Of a stretch of DNA of 64,000 nt, positions 58,005 through 64,000 are shown one piece after another. Origin of the DNA: Hymenobacter sp. APR13 (lineage in GTDB: Bacteria > Bacteroidota > Bacteroidia > Cytophagales > Hymenobacteraceae); the NCBI RefSeq assembly GCF_000737515.1, contig NZ_CP006587.1, forward strand, positions 1,965,001 through 2,029,000, in the 5' to 3' direction. The notes under the pieces were generated by a model that saw nothing but the letters and a program-made list of their open reading frames with translations, had not been told where the DNA came from and searched no databases. The first letter of the stretch is position 1; the number at the start of each line of letters is the position of its first letter. Made by a program: the position numbers and the translations under genes.

Positions 58005-61000
58005 CTACTGGTCCAGCTCTTTTTCTTCGCCGTCGGTGTCGCAGTGGAAGTGGCCGGTGGGCTTGGCGGTGGCCGTTTGGGTGGGCGCGCCGCCCTTCTT
58101 GGCCGCCAGCATTTTCTGCACGATGCGCAGCCGCTCACGCTCCATGTCCTGGCGCAGCACCTTGTCCGACTCCAGGTCGAAAAACTGGCGGCCATCCACG
58201 AAGGTGCGCTCGGCGTGGGAGTACACGCTCAGCGGGTGGCCACTCCACAGCACCACATCGGCGTCTTTGCCTTCCTTGATGCTGCCCATCTGCTGGTCGA
58301 GGTGCAGCATGCGGGCCGGGTTGATGGTCACCAGCTTCAGCGCTTCCTCTTCCGACAACCCGCCGTACTTCACCGTTTTGGCGGCTTCCTGGTTGAGGCG
58401 GCGGCTCATTTCGGCGTCGTCGGAGTTGATGGCCACGTTCAGGCCGGCGTCGTGCATGATGGCAGCGTTGTAGGGAATGGCGTCGCGCACCTCGTTTTTG
58501 TAGCCCCACCAGTCGGCAAAGGTGCTGGCATTGGCGCCGTGGGCCTTCATTTTGTCGGCCACCTTGTAGCCTTCCAGAATGTGGGTGAACGTATTCACCT
58601 TGAAGCCCATCCGGTCGGCCACGCTCAGCAGCATGTTGATTTCGCTCTGCACGTAGCTGTGGCAGGTGATGAAGCGCTTGTTGTTGAGGATTTCCACCAG
58701 CGCGTCCAGCTCCAGGTCGCGCCGCGGGGCTTCCGCTTTCTTCTGCTTGCCTTTGCCGAGCTTGTTGTAGGCCGCCCACTCCTTCTCGTACTCGCGGGCC
58801 CGCGTAAAGGCATCCACAAACACCTGCTCCACGCCCATGCGCGACTGCGGGAAGCGCAGCACGTTGGCCTCGCCGGCATTCGACTGCTTCACGTTTTCGC
58901 CGAGCGCGAACTTGATGAACCCATCGGCGCCGGCCACTTTCAGGTCTTCTGGCGCCGCGCCCCAGCGCATCTTAATCAGCTGCGACTGACCCCCGATGGG
59001 GTTGGCCGAGCCGTGCAGCAGCTGCGCCGCCGTCACGCCGCCGGCCAGGTCGCGGTACAGGTCCACGTCCTCGGGGTCGAGCACGTCGCCGATGCGCACC
59101 TCCGCCGTCACGGCCTGGGTGCCTTCGTTCACGCCCCCGATAATGCCGATGTGGGAGTGCTCATCGATGATACCCGGCGTGAGGTGCTTGCCGGTGCCGT
59201 CCACCACGCGGGCGGCTTTGGCGGTCAGGCTCTTACCGATTTTCGAGATTTTGCCGCCCACCAGCAGCACGTCGGTGTTTTCCAGCCTGCCCGCGGCGTC
59301 ACTGGTCCAGACGGTGGCGTTTTTGATTAGCACCGTTTCCTGCGGCGGAATGGCCGGGCGGCCGTACGCCGCAAACGGGTACAGAATGGCCCCGAGCTGC
59401 ACCGGCTCGGGCGCCTTCACCGAGTCGCGCCGGGCGGCGCGGCTGGCGGCTTCCTGGCGGCGGGCGGTCCACTTCACCAGGGCCGCGTCGGGCAGCTGGC
59501 CGTCGCCCTGAAACACGCGGGTTTCGGGGGTGTAGTAGCCGGTCAGGCGGACGGCGGTGGCTTTGTTTTTAGGCGTGGGGTTGTACACGATGGTGGCCAG
59601 CTCGCCCTGCACCGAAATAGCGCCGCGCACCGTGTCGTTGGGCGCTACGGCCACTTTCAGCTCGGGGGCTTCGGGCTTGCCGGCTACCAGCATCTGCACG
59701 GCCGGCTGGCTGCCCACCTGCAGCGTGTACACGCCGCGGTAGTCGGCGGGCAGGGTGCTGAGCTGGTACCGCTCGCCCTGAATCCAGTTGTCGAGCAGCA
59801 CGTTATCCTCGGCAAACAGCCGGGTGGAGCACACCAGGAAGTTGGCGGTCAGGCCGGGCTTCAGGCTGCCTACTTTGTCCTGGGCCTTGATCAGCTCGGC
59901 GGGCGTGGCCGTGAGGGCGCGCAACGCCTGCTCCTCGGTGAGGCCGTACTGAATGGCCTTGCGCAGGTTGGGCAGAAACTTCTTTTTGTCCTTGAGGTCG
60001 GCGGCCGACAGCGCGAAGGGCACGCCGGCTTTGGCCAGCAGCGCGGCGTTGGCGGGCGCCATTTCCCAGTGCTTCAGCTCTTCCAGCGAAATGCGGGAGG
60101 CGTCGTACACGTCGTCCACGTTGTAGGCGTCGGGGAAGTTGAGGCTCACCACGAACGAGGCGCCGGTGGCCTTGATGTCGGTCAGACGCTGGTATTCGTC
60201 GCCGCGGCTCTTGATGATGTACTGGGTCCTGAACTCGTCGCCGAGCTTGTCGGCTCGTAGCGCGTTCAGCTTGTCGCTCACCTCGAAAATTTGCGGCAGA
60301 CTGCGCTGCTCCTGCCACGCCCTGAGCGACAGGTTCTGCTCCTTGCCGGGGTTGCGCTGGTTCCAGTCGGCGTCCAGAAACGTCTGGCGCAGCAGCGCAA
60401 TGCTGCCCATCAGCGAGCCGGGGTAATTCTGGGTGCTACTGCCTTTGTCGAAGGAGTAGCCGGCGGCGGCGCGTTCCAGCAGCAGCACCTCGTTTTCGCG
60501 GTGGCCGGCGGTGGCCAGCGAAACCAGCGCCGCCGTGCCGCGCGCAATGCCGTCGGGCTGCTGCGTCAGCACCGCCCCGAAGCCCAGGCGGCGGTACACA
60601 TCGGCCTGCTCGTCGTTCACCTTGAAGTCCTGCGCCGCCTGGGTTTCCGGATGAATGGCTTGGTTCCAGTCGTAGGCGCCGGTTTTTTTGGTTTCGAACT
60701 GCGGCGGCGGGCGGCGGCCGGTGCGCTCGGGCGGCTTCACTTCGGGCAGGCCGTAGCTGGCGGCCAAGTCCACGAAGCCGGGGTAGATGTACTTGCCCTT
60801 CAGGTCCTGCACCACCGCGCCGGCCGGAATCTTCAGGTTTGGCCCCACGGCTTCCACCTTGCCGTCGCGCACGATGAGCGTGGCGTCGATGAGCCGGGTC
60901 TTGTAGTCGGTGAAGATGGTGGCGTGGGTGAAGGCGTAGAGGCCCGGCCGCTGGTCGTAGACGCCGTTGCGCGGGTAGGTGGTGGGCTGGGCGTAGGCCC

Positions 61001-61058
61001 CCAGGCCGCCCAGCAGCAGTAAGCCCGCCAGCGTAAATCGAAGAGTAGAAGTTTGCAT
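58005..61058 (-). CDS. tandem amidohydrolase fusion (two halves), secreted
   Basis: A 1017-aa protein with a signal peptide (cleavage after AYA near residue 23). Two amidohydrolase halves. The first (about 25-420) has YPGFVDLAASYGLPE where the HxH motif should be, so it lacks the metal pair. The second (about 560-980) has LTPGIIDEHSHIGIIGG with a good HxH, followed by ITCHSYVQSEI and other His-containing strands, and GSIKEGKDADVVLWSGHPLS near the end. So one degenerate and one probably active copy. The substrate is unknown; peptidase- or prolidase-like roles occur in this group. The C terminus is His/Asp-rich. Confidence 0.85.
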   Translation of the reverse strand: MQTSTLRFTLAGLLLLGGLGAYAQPTTYPRNGVYDQRPGLYAFTHATIFTDYKTRLIDATLIVRDGKVEAVGPNLKIPAGAVVQDLKGKYIYPGFVDLAASYGLPEVKPPERTGRRPPPQFETKKTGAYDWNQAIHPETQAAQDFKVNDEQADVYRRLGFGAVLTQQPDGIARGTAALVSLATAGHRENEVLLLERAAAGYSFDKGSSTQNYPGSLMGSIALLRQTFLDADWNQRNPGKEQNLSLRAWQEQRSLPQIFEVSDKLNALRADKLGDEFRTQYIIKSRGDEYQRLTDIKATGASFVVSLNFPDAYNVDDVYDASRISLEELKHWEMAPANAALLAKAGVPFALSAADLKDKKKFLPNLRKAIQYGLTEEQALRALTATPAELIKAQDKVGSLKPGLTANFLVCSTRLFAEDNVLLDNWIQGERYQLSTLPADYRGVYTLQVGSQPAVQMLVAGKPEAPELKVAVAPNDTVRGAISVQGELATIVYNPTPKNKATAVRLTGYYTPETRVFQGDGQLPDAALVKWTARRQEAASRAARRDSVKAPEPVQLGAILYPFAAYGRPAIPPQETVLIKNATVWTSDAAGRLENTDVLLVGGKISKIGKSLTAKAARVVDGTGKHLTPGIIDEHSHIGIIGGVNEGTQAVTAEVRIGDVLDPEDVDLYRDLAGGVTAAQLLHGSANPIGGQSQLIKMRWGAAPEDLKVAGADGFIKFALGENVKQSNAGEANVLRFPQSRMGVEQVFVDAFTRAREYEKEWAAYNKLGKGKQKKAEAPRRDLELDALVEILNNKRFITCHSYVQSEINMLLSVADRMGFKVNTFTHILEGYKVADKMKAHGANASTFADWWGYKNEVRDAIPYNAAIMHDAGLNVAINSDDAEMSRRLNQEAAKTVKYGGLSEEEALKLVTINPARMLHLDQQMGSIKEGKDADVVLWSGHPLSVYSHAERTFVDGRQFFDLESDKVLRQDMERERLRIVQKMLAAKKGGAPTQTATAKPTGHFHCDTDGEEKELDQ

Positions 61059-61296
61059 GCAGATGATAGGGTAAAAGGCCGCCCAAACAGTGCCAAATGG
61101 CCGGCTGGCGTTCAGCTGGAGAAGACCAACTCTTGGCTAAAGTACAGCCAGATGCCAGATCATCAAGTAAAAGCGGAAATCTTACAAGACCCCGGCAAAA
61201 CAGGCCCCGAGACTGCGCCAGACGCGGCCGCCCGCAGGCAGGCGGCGTCTACGCCCGCCTCCCTTCCGCCCACACCAAACTTTTACTGCGGCATCG

Positions 61297-61304
61297 TAGT
61301 TTTG
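61297..61304 (+). promoter_or_regulatory. -7 promoter element for the small Cys-rich gene
   Basis: TAGTTTTG, an exact TAnnTTTG match, 8 nt before the ATG at 61313. Confidence 0.5.
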
Positions 61305-61312
61305 CGGGTACT

Positions 61313-61513
61313 ATGTGGATGCAAACTCTCATAATCGGGCTGCTCTTTGCGGCGGCGGCGTTCTACGTGGGCCGGCTGTTCTGGCGGGCCTTCTTCGACA
61401 AAACCCAGGCCGGCTGCGCTAAAGGCTGCGGCGGGGCCTGCTCCACCCTCGACGTCGACCGGCTGCAGCGCACCATCGAGCTGGCGGCCGCCCGCCCCGA
61501 CGCCGAGAAGTAG
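61313..61513 (+). CDS. small Cys-rich membrane protein (FeoB-associated type)
   Basis: A 66-aa protein with one N-terminal membrane helix (LIIGLLFAAAAFYVGRLFW) and a short cysteine cluster, GCAKGCGGACS. This layout matches small proteins annotated as FeoB-associated cysteine-rich membrane proteins, which may help iron uptake. No feoB is in the window. A GC-rich stem (about 61544-61582) lies downstream. Confidence 0.65.
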   Translation: MWMQTLIIGLLFAAAAFYVGRLFWRAFFDKTQAGCAKGCGGACSTLDVDRLQRTIELAAARPDAEK

Positions 61514-61636
61514 ACCGGATTTCCTTCCCGAAAATAAAGCAACCCGCCCCCGTACCGGCCTCGTATAGCCGGGGCGGGGGCGTTACAGTTGCCCCTGTTT
61601 CTACGGCCTGTTTCCATCCTCGCATACCACACAACC

Positions 61637-61978
61637 ATGCAAGACAAAGAAGAAGAACGCTCCCTCGTGAAGGTAGAGCAGCAGCTTAACAAGGACGGTT
61701 TCACGGAAGACTTCCGCGTGCAGGATGGCCGGTTGCACACCATCGGCAACGACCGCAGCAAAGGCTACGCGCCCAGCGAGGTAACCATCGTGGATTTCTA
61801 CCGCTTCGAGGGCGAAAGCAACCCCGACGATATGTCCATTCTCTACGCCATCCAAACCGCTGATGGTGTGAAAGGTACCATCTCCACCGCCTTCGGCACC
61901 TACGCCGATGGCGACGTCGACGAGTTCCTGCGCACCGTGGAAGACCTGGGCAAAGACCTCGACAAGAACCACAAGTAA
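61637..61978 (+). CDS. small conserved Bacteroidetes protein
   Basis: A 113-aa acidic protein. The block KDGFTEDFRVQDGRL .. SEVTIVDFYRFEGESNPDDMSILYAIQT is one I recognise from short Bacteroidetes proteins, often misannotated as phosphoribosylpyrophosphate synthetase; it has none of the PRPP motifs. Function unknown. It ends with a strong hairpin terminator. Confidence 0.7.
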   Translation: MQDKEEERSLVKVEQQLNKDGFTEDFRVQDGRLHTIGNDRSKGYAPSEVTIVDFYRFEGESNPDDMSILYAIQTADGVKGTISTAFGTYADGDVDEFLRTVEDLGKDLDKNHK

Positions 61979-62006
61979 GCGGCCGGCTTCGGCCCTGCCC
62001 GCTGAG

Positions 62007-62042
62007 AAAAAGGCGCCCGGAATCTGTTCCGGGCGCCTTTTT
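62007..62042. terminator. bidirectional intrinsic terminator
   Basis: AAAAAGGCGCCCGGAA, TCTG, TTCCGGGCGCCTTTTT: a perfect 16-bp stem with A and T tails between convergent genes. Confidence 0.88.
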
Positions 62043-62059
62043 GCGTGTCTGGCGGATGG

Positions 62060-62974
62060 CTAGGCTTTCGGCGTTTCCGGCGGATCAGCTGGCGGCGGGG
62101 CCAGCCGGCGCAGCACCGTTTCCGGTACGTCCAACGTCCGGATCGGGAACGGGATGACGATGCCGGCCGCGTCGAAGGCGCGCTTGATGCGCACGATGGC
62201 CTCGCTCTTGGCCGACACGTAATCAAGCTGCCGCTCAAACGGCACCCAGAACCGCACCTGAAACGCAATGGCACTCTCGCCGAATTCGGTGAACATCACG
62301 TCGGGCTGGCGCTCGGGGGCCAGGTTGGGTACCTCCCGGATGGCGGCCAGCGCCACGCTGCGTACCTGGTCCAGGTCGGCGTCGTAGGTTACGCCGCATT
62401 CCACGTCTACGCGCCGGAAGCTGTTGATGGTGAAGTTGATGAGGGCGTTTTCGAACACCTTGCGGTTGGGTACCCGCACCAGCTCGCCGGTAGCCTGGCG
62501 CAGGTCGGTGGTGCGCAAACTCACGCGCTCTACTAGGCCGGTGTAGTCGTTGGTCTTGATAACGTCGCCGACCGTGAAGGGCCGCTGCAGCACCAGAATG
62601 ATGCCGCTGATGAAGTTGGCCGCAATGTCCTGAAACGCAAAGCCCAGCGCTAGCCCGATGATGCCCACGCCCGCCAGCAGCGACGTCACGGTTTTCTGCA
62701 GATTGAGCACCTCCAGCACAAAAAACAGCCCGATCAGCAGCACTACCACGTAGCTGAGCGTGGCCACCAAATCGCGCAGGGCCGCGCTGTGCGAGATGCG
62801 CGGAAAAACGGTCGTGACGCCGCGCTTCACCAGCCGGGCCGCGTAGAGCGTGGCCACCAGCACCAGCGCCGCAATCAGCAGGTTGGGCAGCATCACAATG
62901 AACTCCTGCCCCCAGCCAATCAGCTTGCGGGACAGCATCGTAAAGGCTTTGTCGATCTGGGTCAGGCCGAACAT
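62060..62974 (-). CDS. small-conductance mechanosensitive channel (MscS family)
   Basis: A 304-aa membrane channel from the ATG at 62974 (MFGLTQIDKAF). Three helices, the third being the pore helix region VTSLLAGVGIIGLALGFAFQ with AxxxG packing, followed by the beta domain RPFTVGDVIKTNDYTGLVERVSLRTTDLR. It releases solutes under hypo-osmotic stress. The C terminus is Pro-rich (PPPADPPETPKA). Confidence 0.9.
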   Translation of the reverse strand: MFGLTQIDKAFTMLSRKLIGWGQEFIVMLPNLLIAALVLVATLYAARLVKRGVTTVFPRISHSAALRDLVATLSYVVVLLIGLFFVLEVLNLQKTVTSLLAGVGIIGLALGFAFQDIAANFISGIILVLQRPFTVGDVIKTNDYTGLVERVSLRTTDLRQATGELVRVPNRKVFENALINFTINSFRRVDVECGVTYDADLDQVRSVALAAIREVPNLAPERQPDVMFTEFGESAIAFQVRFWVPFERQLDYVSAKSEAIVRIKRAFDAAGIVIPFPIRTLDVPETVLRRLAPPPADPPETPKA

Positions 62975-63097
62975 GGGCGCGGGTAATGAGGTGAGCAATG
63001 CGGCAAGATAGAAACCAGGCTACTCAATCAGGGCCGGTACGCAGGGGGCGGAGGCGCAAACTACCAGGTTCGCACTACGGGCGCGGCCGACAGGGCC

Positions 63098-64000
63098 TTA
63101 GCCCCAGACCTTGGTGCCTTCGGTGCAGTTGCGGCACATATCGATCTGGTCGCGGCCCTTGAGCAGGGAGGCCCGGAACTGGCGATATTTGGGGCCGTGC
63201 CAGAGTTGGCGGAAAGTCTGGGTCTGTAGGTCGCCGAGGCGGTACTCGGCGTCTTTATCGAAGCAGCAGGGCACCACCAGGCCGTCCCAGGTTATCACGC
63301 AGCTGTGCCACATCTTCCAGCAGTGGTTGAGCAGGCGGTTTTTGATGCTCCAGGTGCCGTCCTGGTTGTTTTCGTAGCGCGAGTAGTAGTCGATGGTCGG
63401 AATCAGCGGCGAGCCGTGCTGGTAGTCGTAGATCTGCGCCGTCTTGAACCACACGTCGTCCACGCCCAGCTCCTGGGCCAGCTGCCGGGCTTCGTCCATC
63501 TGGTGCTCGTTGGGGCGTACCACCAGAAACTGAAACACCACCCGCGGCGTCTGGCTTTTCAGCTCGCGCCGCCACTTAATCAGGTTGCGGGTGCCTTCCA
63601 GCACCTTGTCCAGCTTGCCACCCACGCGGTACTGCTGGTACACCTCCTGGGTGGTGCCGTCGAGGGAGATGATGAGCCGGTCGAGGCCCGACTCCACGGT
63701 GCGGCGGGCGTTGTGGTCGTTGAGGTAGTGGGCGTTGGTGCTGGTGGCCGTGTAGATGCCTTTGTCGGCGGCGTACTTCACCAGATCCAGGAAGTTTGGG
63801 TGCAGATACGGCTCGCCCTGGAAGTAGAAAATCAAATACCACAGCCGCGAGGCCACCTCATCGATGGTCTTGCGAAACAGCTCGTCGGGCAGCATGCCGG
63901 TGGGGCGGGTGAAGCTGCGCAGGCCGCTGGGACACTCCGGGCAGCGCAGGTTGCAGCTGGTCGTGGGCTCGAAGCTGAGGGCCACCGGCAGGCCCCAGTG
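63098..64000 (-). CDS. radical SAM protein with SPASM-type C terminus, 5' partial
   Basis: The frame is open to the right edge of the window (WGLPVALSFEPTTSCNLRC), so the start lies beyond base 64000. The radical SAM cluster motif is CNLRCPEC (CxxxCxxC). Then FYFQGEPYLHPNF, LIISLDGTTQEVYQQYR and a C-terminal cysteine-rich segment (VVPCCFDKDAEYRLGDLQ, DQIDMCRNCTEG) that looks like the SPASM domain holding an auxiliary cluster. Such proteins modify peptides or sugars; the substrate is unknown. Confidence 0.87.
   Translation of the reverse strand, partial: HWGLPVALSFEPTTSCNLRCPECPSGLRSFTRPTGMLPDELFRKTIDEVASRLWYLIFYFQGEPYLHPNFLDLVKYAADKGIYTATSTNAHYLNDHNARRTVESGLDRLIISLDGTTQEVYQQYRVGGKLDKVLEGTRNLIKWRRELKSQTPRVVFQFLVVRPNEHQMDEARQLAQELGVDDVWFKTAQIYDYQHGSPLIPTIDYYSRYENNQDGTWSIKNRLLNHCWKMWHSCVITWDGLVVPCCFDKDAEYRLGDLQTQTFRQLWHGPKYRQFRASLLKGRDQIDMCRNCTEGTKVWG

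Overview
The window looks like chromosomal DNA of a high-GC member of the Bacteroidetes, most likely a Hymenobacter-type cytophagal bacterium (inference). The signs are two secreted proteins with C-terminal type IX secretion (T9SS) sorting tails (38935-42537, 46810-49311), Bacteroidetes-type promoters with a TAnnTTTG -7 element, carotenoid genes (3913-6198), lipoproteins with short lipoboxes, and no useful Shine-Dalgarno signals. I see no tRNA, rRNA, CRISPR array, prophage or insertion sequence.

Layout. 1-3825: end of an alpha-glucan phosphorylase, a GDSL-type lipoprotein, a thioredoxin with a small partner, a TetR regulator. 3913-8705: carotenoid pair (CruF-like, CrtD-like), RlmI-type methyltransferase, two small proteins. 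8902-11170: AT-rich lipoprotein and membrane-protein genes followed by a histidine kinase. 11258-15256: a SNF2 helicase interrupted in its Walker A motif by an intein. 15435-22895: LolC/E permease, methyltransferase, RbfA, a GT-C-like membrane protein, RpiB, TatC, GlyA. 23137-23311: a candidate structured RNA. 23456-26268: beta-barrel protein and VWA lipoprotein. 26482-31310: Phe/Tyr biosynthesis operon (prephenate dehydratase, aminotransferase, prephenate dehydrogenase, DAHP synthase/chorismate mutase) preceded by two consecutive Phe/Tyr-rich leader peptides, each followed by an intrinsic terminator. 31322-38798: TPR protein, acyltransferase, beta-barrel plus phosphoesterase pair, and a two-component pair (cNMP-domain kinase with a receiver-flavoprotein fusion). 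38935-49311: T9SS cargo proteins, a sigma-like/anti-sigma-like pair, a glycosyltransferase and an unknown secreted protein. 49916-64000: phosphatase, NADAR protein, pterin dehydratase, RsmI, Lnt, SuhB, two amidohydrolases, small proteins, MscS channel and a partial radical SAM protein.

The most notable points are (1) the tandem attenuators ahead of the aromatic amino acid operon; (2) the SNF2 intein, which starts with Ala and carries the W-C-T residues of class 3 inteins plus two LAGLIDADG motifs; (3) a 35-bp palindrome directly downstream of the thioredoxin -7 element; and (4) a dense population of intergenic inverted repeats of several families, some of which supply stop codons or C-terminal tails to neighbouring genes.
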